This document shows positions 1 to 8,304 of a stretch of DNA of 64,000 bases, one piece after another. The position numbers were made by a program, and so were the translations under genes. The notes below the pieces were generated by a model, which saw nothing but the letters and a program-made list of their open reading frames with translations, had not been told where the DNA came from and did not search any database. Position 1 is the stretch's first letter, and each line of letters opens with the position of its first letter. The stretch spans positions 1,612,001 through 1,676,000 of the forward strand of contig NZ_CP115668.1 of the NCBI RefSeq assembly GCF_028021195.1. Reading direction: 5' to 3'. The stretch is from Cutibacterium equinum. GTDB taxonomy: Bacteria; Actinomycetota; Actinomycetes; Propionibacteriales; Propionibacteriaceae.

Positions 1-444
1 CTGCAGGATCCCACATGGGAGCGTTCTGGTCACACTGACCGCGGACGTGACGGCTGCCGCGTCCCGATCCCGTGGCGCGGTTCCGAGCCCCCCTACGGAT
101 GGTCGTCGACCAGCGACACCTGGCTTCCGATGCCCCACACCTGGGCTGACTGGACCGTCGAGGCAGAACAGGATGATCCGTCGTCCTTCCTGACCCTCTA
201 CCGTGCTCTGCTGGCCGAGCGTCGAAGTAACCCTGCTCTGGGCACCGGGACGATGACGTGGGACGCGTCCAGCGAGGATGTCCTCGATTTCTCCCGCGAG
301 CCTGGCTTCCGTTGCGTCGTGAATTTCGGGGATGACCCTGTGGTGGTGGAGCCAGACAAGATCATCGTCGCCTCAACCTACCTGGAGACCCACGACGGGC
401 GTGCCTGCGTCGGCCGTGACCAGGCCGTGTGGCTACGAGTTTGA
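1..444 (+). CDS. Alpha-glucosidase / GH13 family hydrolase, 3' end (partial)
   Basis: The frame is open from the first base, so the gene begins before the window; about 147 C-terminal residues are present. The segment has the features of the end of GH13 oligo-1,6-glucosidase/alpha-glucosidase proteins: a CRVPIPW stretch (the RTPMQW-like region after the catalytic barrel), a PYGWSS segment, a helix with DDPSSFLTLYRALLAERR (usual 'S.L..YR.L..LR' of the family) and a short beta C-terminal domain with a VVNFGD strand. It would hydrolyse alpha-glucosidic bonds of imported oligosaccharides in the cytoplasm. It converges on the thioesterase gene with only a 7-base gap. The catalytic residues lie outside the window, so substrate specificity cannot be judged. 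Confidence 0.85.
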   Translation: MQDPTWERSGHTDRGRDGCRVPIPWRGSEPPYGWSSTSDTWLPMPHTWADWTVEAEQDDPSSFLTLYRALLAERRSNPALGTGTMTWDASSEDVLDFSREPGFRCVVNFGDDPVVVEPDKIIVASTYLETHDGRACVGRDQAVWLRV

Positions 445-451
445 TCGCCGA

Positions 452-1297
452 TCACACCGTGATGAGGTGGGCTGTCAACGCATCTCTGGTCCGGTCGTCG
501 ATGGGAACAGAGGCTCCGGTCTCCGGATCGACGCAGACGAGCACCGTTGCGGCGTCGAGGGCCGAACCCTCGTCTGTGGCAATAGACCCAGCGAGGGTCA
601 TCGACGAAGTCCCCAGCCGGGTGAGCGCGGTGTGCACCGTGCAGGACCGCTGGGACGGCAAGATCTGGCGTCGATAGCGGATGTCTTGGCGCACGACGAC
701 CCACAGGTGGTCACCGGCTCGCCTCATCCCCGGTGACCACGACGTCGTCGCGAGAATCCTGGCCTCCTGCAGGTAACCAGCCATGCTGACGTTGTTGACG
801 TGGCCCTGCCGGTCAACATCAGACCACCGGATAGGCACCTCGACGATGTCACCGACCCCGCACACATCGACGATCGTGATCGGCTTCCACGGGGTCTGTT
901 CGACCTTCATGGCCTGGAAGGCACTGCGTTCTCCGTCGGTGAGCCGACGGGGTCGTCCCGTGTCGAAGTCAAAAGGGCAGATGGTTCCGCGTGCCCGGGC
1001 GACCTCCAGGTCGTGATGCCAGGCGCGGTAATCCAGGACGGTTCGCGAGGCGCCGAGCTGGGAGCAACCAACCTCGACTCGCAGCGGGCTCTTGTCCACG
1101 GCGAACGGCGCCAAGAACTCGACGTCCTGAGTGACGACGACGATCCCGGTGTCGAGCATTTCCTGGGCACCGCTGGTGTAGAACGCTTGGTGTCGGGATT
1201 CCTGAACGAGCTCGCTGATGCGAACGTTGTTGACGTGTCCCTGCGCATCCATGTCGGACCATCGCAGCGGAATGTCGACGACAACGGCTCCGGTCAC
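452..1297 (-). CDS. Double-hotdog acyl-CoA thioesterase
   Basis: 281 aa made of two copies of the 4HBT hotdog fold. Each copy begins with nearly the same motif (IPLRWSDMDAQGHVNNV near residue 10 and VPIRWSDVDRQGHVNNV near residue 155), the active-site segment of 4-hydroxybenzoyl-CoA thioesterase-like enzymes, with the Asp and the HVNN turn intact in both. It is therefore an internally duplicated thioesterase that probably hydrolyses acyl-CoA. Its start overlaps the stop of the upstream acyl-CoA ligase by 4 bases, so the two are translationally coupled and probably act on the same acyl-CoA pool. The natural acyl chain is unknown. Confidence 0.85.
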   Translation of the reverse strand: MTGAVVVDIPLRWSDMDAQGHVNNVRISELVQESRHQAFYTSGAQEMLDTGIVVVTQDVEFLAPFAVDKSPLRVEVGCSQLGASRTVLDYRAWHHDLEVARARGTICPFDFDTGRPRRLTDGERSAFQAMKVEQTPWKPITIVDVCGVGDIVEVPIRWSDVDRQGHVNNVSMAGYLQEARILATTSWSPGMRRAGDHLWVVVRQDIRYRRQILPSQRSCTVHTALTRLGTSSMTLAGSIATDEGSALDAATVLVCVDPETGASVPIDDRTRDALTAHLITV

Positions 1298-3201
1298 GAC
1301 GCGTCGCCGCCCTTGGCCACACTCGGTTGATCATTCTCGTCGGCGAACATCTCATCAATGACGGCGGAGTACCTCTTAGCCACGACGTCGCGCCGAACCT
1401 TGAGGCTGGTCGTCACCGAGTGAGAGTCCTCAGTCAACTCGTGGTCGAGAATCGCGAACTTCTTGACGGTCTCCCAGCGCTCAAGTCGGGAGTTTGCGCG
1501 ATCGACATACCTTTGGATGCTGCGACGCACGTCAGGGTCTGCCGCGAGCTCGGCGTAACTGGCGTCAGGGCGTCCGCGGCGACGTCCCCACTTCATGAGA
1601 GCACCCTCGTCAAGGGTGAGGAGGGCCACGACGTACTTGTGTCCCTCGCCCAGAACCACCGCGCTGGACAGGTACGGGCAGTTGGCCATCAGGGTGGCCT
1701 CGACCTTCTGGGGGGCGACGTATTTGCCGCCTGAGGTCTTGAACAGGTCCCGCTTGCGGTCGGTGATGCGCAGATAGTTCATCTCGTCGAGTTCGCCAAT
1801 GTCGCCGGTGTGGAACCAGCCGTCGGTGAAGGCCTCGGCCGTCTTGCCGGGCAGGTTGTGGTAGCCGCGGGCAACGATCGGTCCGGAGACGAGGATCTCG
1901 CCATCCTCAGCGATCCGCGCGAGGCATCCAGGGGCGACCGGCCCCACAGTGCCAGGTCGAATGGCGTCAGGTCCACTGAAGAACGCGACTGCCCCGACCT
2001 CGGTCGCCCCGTATCCTTCGACGATGGGGATCCCGGCGGAGGAGAACCACTGCTGAACCTGCTCGGACAGTTTGGCACCGCCGCAGATCATGAACTCGAT
2101 GCCACCAAGCTTGCGACGCAAGGTGGAGAAGACCAGCGCATCAGCGATCTTCCGCTGGGCCGCAAGCATGACCGGTACCCGATCGCCAGCGTTTCGGTAG
2201 CGCTGGACGTCACGTCCGGTTGCGAAGGCCCACCGCGAGACACGACTCGCCATTCGTCCTCTCGGATATGCCGTCATGACGCCGGCTCGGATCTTCTCGA
2301 AGATGCGCGGCACGCCACACATGACGCGGGGCTTGACCTCGCCGAGGCTGCGGGCCAGCCGTGAAATTCGGGGTTCGACGGCCTGGGTGATCCCGATTTC
2401 GACGCAGATGGCGATGAGACACTTCCCGAAGGCGTGGGACAACGGCAACCACAACATGTGGACGTCCCCGCCACGGAACATGTTGAGGCTCTTCCACGCC
2501 TGGCCCATGTACGTCCACGCCCGGTGAGTCAGTTCGACTCCCTTGGGCGTGCCGGTGGTGCCCGAGGTGTAGATGAGGGTGCACAGGTCGTCGGGTTCGA
2601 TGGAGTCGATCATGCGACGCACGAGGTCTGGCTCAGCGGCCAGACGTCGACGTCCCTTCGCAATGATCTCGGCCATGGTGGTCAACCGGTCATCTCGGAC
2701 GCCGGTGTCCGCGGAATCGTCGACGAAGCTGATGATGTGTCGGACGACCGCATCGACCTCGGGCCTGCCCTGAATCTTGGCAACCTGAGCCGTGGAATCG
2801 ACGAAAAGAATGGACGACTCGGAGTCCACCAGGATGAAACTGGCCTCTTCTGGCCCCGAATTCGGATAGATCGTCGTTGTGGCTCCACCGGCACAGGAGA
2901 TGGCCATGTCGGCAACAATCCACTCGGTGCGCGTCCCCGAGAGCACGGCGACGCGTCCCTCCCGAGGAAGCCCCATTTCCATCAGCCCAGCAGCCACCTC
3001 GTGGGCCTGACGGCGAAATTCGGCAAAGGTCATGGGGAGCCAGGTGTTGGTCTCGTCGTCGGCGCCGGAAGGAGTGAGGAAGGCGATGCGGTTCGGATGG
3101 GCATCTGCCTGTCGATCGAGCATCGCCGCGAAGTTCTTGGCCGAGGCCGCCATGAGCTTGCGCTGCAGGGCAAGGGACTCTTCGTCGCTGGTACACCTCA
3201 T
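1294..3201 (-). CDS. Long-chain fatty-acid--CoA ligase (FadD15-like)
   Basis: 635 aa AMP-forming adenylating enzyme that activates a fatty acid as acyl-AMP and transfers it to CoA. Visible ANL-superfamily motifs: A3 phosphate loop YTSGTTGTPKGVEL near residue 215, GYGATE near 400, TGDIGELD near 465 and a lysine-bearing C-terminal region (KTSGGKYVAPQ). The length and sequence match the long-chain ligases of the FadD15/FAA1 type. An SD-like GAAGGTGAG precedes the ATG. It is the first gene of a two-gene unit with the thioesterase (4-base overlap) and is divergent from the marR gene 150 bases away, so the MarR protein could control both sides; that is inference. Confidence 0.9.
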   Translation of the reverse strand: MRCTSDEESLALQRKLMAASAKNFAAMLDRQADAHPNRIAFLTPSGADDETNTWLPMTFAEFRRQAHEVAAGLMEMGLPREGRVAVLSGTRTEWIVADMAISCAGGATTTIYPNSGPEEASFILVDSESSILFVDSTAQVAKIQGRPEVDAVVRHIISFVDDSADTGVRDDRLTTMAEIIAKGRRRLAAEPDLVRRMIDSIEPDDLCTLIYTSGTTGTPKGVELTHRAWTYMGQAWKSLNMFRGGDVHMLWLPLSHAFGKCLIAICVEIGITQAVEPRISRLARSLGEVKPRVMCGVPRIFEKIRAGVMTAYPRGRMASRVSRWAFATGRDVQRYRNAGDRVPVMLAAQRKIADALVFSTLRRKLGGIEFMICGGAKLSEQVQQWFSSAGIPIVEGYGATEVGAVAFFSGPDAIRPGTVGPVAPGCLARIAEDGEILVSGPIVARGYHNLPGKTAEAFTDGWFHTGDIGELDEMNYLRITDRKRDLFKTSGGKYVAPQKVEATLMANCPYLSSAVVLGEGHKYVVALLTLDEGALMKWGRRRGRPDASYAELAADPDVRRSIQRYVDRANSRLERWETVKKFAILDHELTEDSHSVTTSLKVRRDVVAKRYSAVIDEMFADENDQPSVAKGGDAS

Positions 3202-3338
3202 CAGCTCACCTTCTCATCGACCAAAATGACTTCTGCCACGCTATTGCATGGCGCATTGGCCGGTCCCCACAATTCTTGATGGCACTCATGGGTGGGTGTC
3301 CACAGGAGTGCACAGAAGAGCATCCCATCCATCGCAGG

Positions 3339-3352
3339 TAGGATGTTGATCA
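3339..3352 (+). promoter_or_regulatory. -10-like element directly before marR, leaderless start
   Basis: TAGGAT at 3339-3344 is followed by seven bases and then ATG at 3352. This spacing puts the predicted transcription start on or next to the A of the start codon. AGGTAGG in the same place could alternatively serve as a weak Shine-Dalgarno sequence. Confidence 0.45.
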
Positions 3353-3897
3353 TGTCACAGGGTGGTTCCGGGCGCAGCGATGATGACGATGCCTCGAACA
3401 CGCCATCAGCGACGTCTTTTGACGATGTCGGGCCGCAGGTCGAGCGGTCAGCAGCTGCCCCCTGGCTGAGCATCGAGCAGCAACGGGTCTGGCGAGCCTG
3501 GCTCCTCGGGGCAGCTCGTATCACTGCGCATCTGTCGCAGGATTTGCGGCAGCATGGTCTCGAGTTGTGCGAGTACGAGATCCTTGTCAGTCTTTCGGAG
3601 GCCCCCGATCACGCGGTCCGGATGTCTGTGCTTGCCACCGAGGTGCATCAGTCTCGGTCGCGGCTGACTCACGCCATCGAAAGACTCGAGGCTCGCGGAC
3701 TCGTCGTGCGTGAGCCTGCTGTGCGGGATCGCCGCGGAGTGGTGGCGAGTCTGAGCTCTGAGGGGATGGACCTGCTGCGACAGGCCGCCCCCGACCATGT
3801 CCGTGCCGTCCGTCATATTTTCGTCGATCCCATCGACCCGACGGATTTCGCGGCCTTGGGACGGGCCATGAACGCTGTGCTTTCCGTGTCAGACTGA
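3352..3897 (+). CDS. MarR-family transcriptional regulator
   Basis: 181 aa. After a Ser/Asp-rich N-terminal extension of about 40 residues comes a typical MarR fold: helices from residue 45, the winged helix-turn-helix (MSVLATEVHQSRSRLTHAIERLEARGLV, with VRDRRGVVASLS as the wing) and a dimerisation helix at the end. MarR proteins are dimeric repressors often released by aromatic or phenolic ligands. A start further upstream (3292) is possible, but the ATG at 3352 sits correctly behind TAGGAT or AGGTAGG. The gene lies 4 bases upstream of the FAD/Fe-S oxidoreductase, so the two are co-transcribed and the regulator probably controls that enzyme and perhaps the divergent fadD. The ligand is not predictable. 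Confidence 0.85.
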   Translation: MSQGGSGRSDDDDASNTPSATSFDDVGPQVERSAAAPWLSIEQQRVWRAWLLGAARITAHLSQDLRQHGLELCEYEILVSLSEAPDHAVRMSVLATEVHQSRSRLTHAIERLEARGLVVREPAVRDRRGVVASLSSEGMDLLRQAAPDHVRAVRHIFVDPIDPTDFAALGRAMNAVLSVSD

Positions 3898-3901
3898 GCC
3901 C

Positions 3902-6805
3902 ATGACGGCCACCACGGACATTCTCCAGGACTTTCGCTCAACCCTGAGGGGCTTGGACGCATCTGCTGTGGACACCCTGGACGATTCCCGGCTGGGTCGC
4001 GCCTTGTATTCCTCTGATGCTTCGATTTACCGCGTCGTCCCTACCGCGGTCGCCCATCCGCGAAGTACTGATGAGCTGTGTGCCTTGGTGACGGCCGCCT
4101 GTCACGTCGGCCTACCCCTCACGACCCGTGGCGCCGGCACGACATGTGCTGGCAATGCCGTGGGAACCGGCCTCATCATCGACACCTCGAAGCACCTCGA
4201 CCGCATCCTTTCCCTCGATCCAGAATCAGCTACCGCCGTCGTCGAGCCGGGTGTGGTCCAGAACTGCCTCCAGCAGGCCGGGGCTCCCCATCACCTGCGG
4301 TTTGGTCCAGACCCCTCCACGTCGACTCGCTGCACCATCGGCGGGATGATCGGGAACAACGCTTGCGGACCGCGGGCTTTGGGGTACGGACGTACCGGAG
4401 ACAACATCGTCGACCTCGACCTGCTCACTGCTGACGGACGCATAACGTCCCTGCGCCCAGGTGATCTCACCCCCGCCTTCGCGCAACGCCTCGCCGATCT
4501 GGCAGACGCGAACCTTGGAACCATCCGAACCGAATTCGCGACCTTCTCCCGCCAAGTTTCCGGCTATTCCATGGAATGGCTTCTGCCCGAACGTGGTCGC
4601 AACCTTCCCTCCTTCATCGCCGGCAGTGAGGCCACCCTCGGCATCGTCACGAGGGCGACGGTCCGGCTCGTCCGCGAGGCTCCCTACGGAGTCACGGTGG
4701 CGCTGGGCTACCCATCGATGCCCGAGGCCGCCGACGCCGTCACGGCTTTGCTGCCCTTCTCCCCCGTCGCGTGCGAAGGATTTGGGAGACGGATCGTCGA
4801 CGTGGTCGCCCGGGCAGGACGACCAGTCCCTGACCTTCCACGTGGCGACGGCTGGATGTTCGTGGAGCTTCGCGGCGATGACGAAGCTGAGGTGGCGTCT
4901 CGGGCCAAGGACATGGTCTCTGCCAGCGGATGCCTCGATGGCTGGGTGGTCTGCGATCCAGGTCAGGCCTCAGCCCTGTGGAAGATCCGTGCTGACGGTG
5001 CAGGATTGGCCGGTGTCAGCCTCGACAAGCCGGCCTGGGCAGGATGGGAGGATTCGGCCGTTCCCGCCGCCGACCTTGGCGCCTACCTCCGAGACTTCGA
5101 GTCCTTACTGGAGGACCACGGCCTTCACGGTCTGCCTTACGGCCACTTCGGCGAAGGGTGCCTGCACTGTCGCATCGACTTCCCCCTCGATCAGCCCGAC
5201 GGCCCCCAGCGTTACCGCTCCTTCATCACCGAGGCGGCACACCTGGTCGCCCAGCATGGCGGCTCGGTCTCCGGAGAGCACGGTGACGGCCGGGCACGCT
5301 CGGCCTTGCTGGAGACGATGTACTCCCGCGAGGCTGTGGATCTCTTCGGCAAGGTCAAGGCCATCCTCGACCCGGACAACATGTTCAACCCGGGGATTCT
5401 CGTCAACCCTGCCCCGCTCGAGGCCAGTATCCGAACCCACGAGTCGGCTCTTTCCGCGATCACCATCTCCCATCCCGACTTCGCCAGAGAAGTCCATCGC
5501 TGCACCGGGGTCGGCAAATGCATCGCCCACACCGCCTCGGGCGGGCTGATGTGCCCCTCGTATCAGGCTTCCGGGCTCGAGGTGGACTCCACCCGGGGCC
5601 GGGCCAGCGTGCTCAAGGAGATGGTCAATGGCACTCTCATTGGCGGTTGGGACTCCCCCGAGGTGGAACGGGCCCTCGACCTGTGCATGGCATGCAAGGG
5701 GTGCGCTCGTGACTGCCCTACCGGAATCGACATGGCCAGCTACCGCAGCACGGTGCTCAACGAAAAGTACCGGCACCGGCTTCGTCCCCGCTCTCACGTG
5801 ACCATGGGCCTGCTTCCCCTCTGGGAGCGCCTGATCAACCACATCCCGGGAGCGCCTGCCCTGGCCAACACAGTGCTGTCGGTCCCGGTTTTCGCTCGTC
5901 TCGCCCGGTGGACGGCCGGCATCGACCAACGCCGTCCAATTCCCCGGTTCCAGGCCTCGGCACGATTGGCCAGCGGGAACGCAACATCAGCACAGCGCAT
6001 CGTGGCGGATCAGGAAACTCCGGCCTCGTCTGCTACCGAAACTCCCTCGTCGGCATCACCCTCGCTGACGCGCCACAAGCCAGACAAGGGGGACGTCGTC
6101 ATCTGGGTGGATTCCTTCTCCGACATGTTGGAAGGCTCAGACCTCTCTGCGGTCGTCGCGGTGCTGGCCGACGCGGGCTACCACCCCAGGGTCCTGTCCG
6201 ACAACGTTTGCTGTGGCTTGAGCTGGATCACCACTGGTCAGCTCAACGGTGCCCGTCGTCGGCTCCGAGCCGGAGTGGCGGTGCTGGCTCCTTTGGCCGA
6301 TGCCAACGTCCCGGTTGTTGGGTTGGAACCGTCCTGCACAACCGTCTGGCGTGACGACGCCCTGCGCCTTCTTCCGGACGATCCACGCGTTGGTCGCGTC
6401 GCCCGGAACATGTGCACGGTAGCTGAGCTGCTGGAGGCAGCGAACTGGACCCCGCCTTCCCTGGCTGGCCACACCGTCGTCGCCCAGCCCCACTGCCATC
6501 ACGCGTCGATCCTTGGCTTCGGCCCGGACAAGCGCTTGCTCGAGGCTGCAGGGGCGAGGGTCACGGTGGTCGGCGGTTGCTGTGGTTACGCAGGAAACTT
6601 CGGAGTCGAGAACGGTCATTACGACTTCTCGGTGAAGGTTGCCCAGCATGACCTCCTCCCGGCCATTGACGAAGCCGGGGAACAGGCCATCATCCTTGCC
6701 GATGGGTTCTCCTGCCGCCGGCAAATCTCGGACCTGGCAGGACGTCGAGCTCTCACCCTCTCAGAGTTGTTTGCCTCACATCTGCCAGCGCGGACACCAC
6801 GCTGA
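3902..6805 (+). CDS. FAD-binding and 4Fe-4S oxidoreductase, D-lactate dehydrogenase-like (Dld/GlpC fusion)
   Basis: 967 aa fusion. Residues about 40-280: PCMH-type FAD-binding domain (TTRGAGTTCAGNAVG, GNNACGPRALGYGRT). Residues about 290-540: FAD-oxidase C-terminal domain with PYGHFGEG and GEHGDGRAR. Residues about 545-640: two [4Fe-4S] motifs (CTGVGKC...CPSY and CMACKGCARDCP). Residues about 725-960: a CCG heterodisulfide reductase-like domain with CCGLSW, a CHHASILGF segment and GGCCGYAGNFG. This is the architecture of the large quinone-linked D-lactate or glycolate dehydrogenases, which oxidise a 2-hydroxy acid and pass electrons through FAD and Fe-S centres. In a lactate-consuming propionibacterium a D-lactate role is plausible but not proven. 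It follows marR with a 4-base gap. Confidence 0.85.
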   Translation: MTATTDILQDFRSTLRGLDASAVDTLDDSRLGRALYSSDASIYRVVPTAVAHPRSTDELCALVTAACHVGLPLTTRGAGTTCAGNAVGTGLIIDTSKHLDRILSLDPESATAVVEPGVVQNCLQQAGAPHHLRFGPDPSTSTRCTIGGMIGNNACGPRALGYGRTGDNIVDLDLLTADGRITSLRPGDLTPAFAQRLADLADANLGTIRTEFATFSRQVSGYSMEWLLPERGRNLPSFIAGSEATLGIVTRATVRLVREAPYGVTVALGYPSMPEAADAVTALLPFSPVACEGFGRRIVDVVARAGRPVPDLPRGDGWMFVELRGDDEAEVASRAKDMVSASGCLDGWVVCDPGQASALWKIRADGAGLAGVSLDKPAWAGWEDSAVPAADLGAYLRDFESLLEDHGLHGLPYGHFGEGCLHCRIDFPLDQPDGPQRYRSFITEAAHLVAQHGGSVSGEHGDGRARSALLETMYSREAVDLFGKVKAILDPDNMFNPGILVNPAPLEASIRTHESALSAITISHPDFAREVHRCTGVGKCIAHTASGGLMCPSYQASGLEVDSTRGRASVLKEMVNGTLIGGWDSPEVERALDLCMACKGCARDCPTGIDMASYRSTVLNEKYRHRLRPRSHVTMGLLPLWERLINHIPGAPALANTVLSVPVFARLARWTAGIDQRRPIPRFQASARLASGNATSAQRIVADQETPASSATETPSSASPSLTRHKPDKGDVVIWVDSFSDMLEGSDLSAVVAVLADAGYHPRVLSDNVCCGLSWITTGQLNGARRRLRAGVAVLAPLADANVPVVGLEPSCTTVWRDDALRLLPDDPRVGRVARNMCTVAELLEAANWTPPSLAGHTVVAQPHCHHASILGFGPDKRLLEAAGARVTVVGGCCGYAGNFGVENGHYDFSVKVAQHDLLPAIDEAGEQAIILADGFSCRRQISDLAGRRALTLSELFASHLPARTPR

Positions 6806-6870
6806 CGGCAGGCACCACGCTGACAGCACGACGCCGAGAGGACACCACGCGACAGGGCCCACACGGCAGA

Positions 6871-6900
6871 TCAGGTCGGACCACCATTGGCCCGACCTGA
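6871..6900. terminator. Terminator hairpin between convergent genes
   Basis: TCAGGTCGG and CCGACCTGA form a 9-bp stem; the 12-base intervening segment contains a further CCA/TGG pairing. It lies between the convergent oxidoreductase and telA genes and could serve both. The preceding 60 bases contain CACCACGCTGAC twice, a short direct repeat. Confidence 0.55.
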
Positions 6901-6932
6901 CCCCGAGGCCTCACGTTAACCTCACGCAAACT

Positions 6933-8267
6933 TCACGCCGTGATCGCGGCAACCTCAGACTGCTTGTCGCTGGGCACTTGGGCCATGACCGTCTCGGGCA
7001 GGTGTGGTGCGGGAGGAAGCTCGACGGTGTTCGCGGACTTGGCGACGAGCTCGGCGACTGTCTGGTCCAGATCGGCGGAGGTCTTGGCGATGCTCGACTG
7101 GGCGACCAGGATCGCAGCGACGACCTCCTGGCGAGCCGACTCGCCGTAGCGAACCGCGTCTTGTAGACCGGTGGCCTGCTGATCAAGGGACTCAGCGACG
7201 TCGAGGATCGTCTGCGGGTCCAGGGTCGGAGTCTGCATCGTGCGAGAGATCTCACCCACGGTCTGTCCCGAAGCCGCGGCGTAGGCCGACAACACCTCGT
7301 TGGCCCCCTCGGCGACGGCCTTCTGCATACCTGTGGCCTGCTGGGCCTCGAGCAGCAACCCCCACTGGGCGATGGTGAGCTTCATCGTCGGGATCGTGAG
7401 GTTGACCATGAGGGCCAGACGCTGGCCGAGTCCGTAGTGCAGGGCGCGAATGTTGCGAATCTGCGGGCTGGTGGACCATGCCACGAACAGACGCTGCTGG
7501 AACTCGTTGATGCGCGTCTGCATCGCCGTCATGAATTCGGTGATGCGAGCCCTCTCCTCCTGTTTGGCACGGCCATCAGGGGCGGACAGGTCGACGACGA
7601 TCGCGGCCTGCGCCTTGGCAGCCTCGTCGAGAATGGCCTCCATCACGGCGATGGCGCCGACGAGTTGGGCGATAGAGGCCTCGTTGGCCTGGTAGAGCTC
7701 GTCGCACAACACGACGTTGCGACGCAGTTCACGCTGCTTGGTGGCGAGTTGCCCGGCAATGCGGTCGAGCTGCTGGTCGACCGAGCGCGCCTCCTCGAAG
7801 AGCATCTCGACGATGTCGCGGCCACGTCGGAAGATTCCCTTGATAGCGTCGGTGAACTTGTCGAATGTCTCTCGAACCTCACGGTTGAGGCTCGGGTCAT
7901 AGTTGCGGCGGAAGGCGCGCATCCTGTCGTTGATCTCGTTCATGATCGAGGTCAACTCGGGAATTTGCACCGGGCCGACCTCACGGAAGATCCGATTCAC
8001 CTGGCTGTTGACTGCCGACAGCGCCTGATCGCCGAAGGACCCCAGCGCATCGGTGTCGGCCAGCAGGCGCTGGAACTGCTGCGCAGCCATCTTTCTGGCT
8101 GCCTCCTGCTGTTCGGTAGAGAGCATGGCCAGGCACGAGAGGGTGTGACCCGGCTCAGCCCCCTGCGCGGCTTGGACGGCGAGTTCTCCAACAGTGGAGT
8201 CGGCCGCCCCCTTGGCAGGGGTCTCGGGTCCGGTCAAGGCATTGAAATCGATCGACATCTCGGACAT
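6933..8267 (-). CDS. telA: TelA / YaaN toxic-anion resistance protein
   Basis: 444 aa, almost entirely helical, with the central region of the TelA family (QLDRIAGQLATKQRELRRNVVLCDELYQANE... followed by helices rich in Gln, Ala and Glu). TelA homologues were named for plasmid tellurite resistance, but most are linked with Ter-type stress systems, and their biochemical role is not known. The start is set at ATG 8267: AAAGG lies six bases upstream, while the TTG six bases earlier has no better site. It is the last gene of the operon VWA/SBP - XpaC-like - SBP - TelA, separated from the preceding SBP by 37 bases. In Bacillus the TelA homologue YaaN is encoded next to XpaC, so the XpaC-TelA pairing is conserved across phyla. 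Confidence 0.85.
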   Translation of the reverse strand: MSEMSIDFNALTGPETPAKGAADSTVGELAVQAAQGAEPGHTLSCLAMLSTEQQEAARKMAAQQFQRLLADTDALGSFGDQALSAVNSQVNRIFREVGPVQIPELTSIMNEINDRMRAFRRNYDPSLNREVRETFDKFTDAIKGIFRRGRDIVEMLFEEARSVDQQLDRIAGQLATKQRELRRNVVLCDELYQANEASIAQLVGAIAVMEAILDEAAKAQAAIVVDLSAPDGRAKQEERARITEFMTAMQTRINEFQQRLFVAWSTSPQIRNIRALHYGLGQRLALMVNLTIPTMKLTIAQWGLLLEAQQATGMQKAVAEGANEVLSAYAAASGQTVGEISRTMQTPTLDPQTILDVAESLDQQATGLQDAVRYGESARQEVVAAILVAQSSIAKTSADLDQTVAELVAKSANTVELPPAPHLPETVMAQVPSDKQSEVAAITA

Positions 8268-8304
8268 GGTCAACCTTTCGGTGGTGCTGTTGTGGTGGTT
8301 GTGC

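Noticed and set aside
6806-6860. CACCACGCTGAC-type short repeats after the FAD/Fe-S oxidoreductase as a possible CRISPR or repeat array
   Set aside because: Two exact 12-base copies and a degenerate third with irregular spacing; no spacers and no cas genes.
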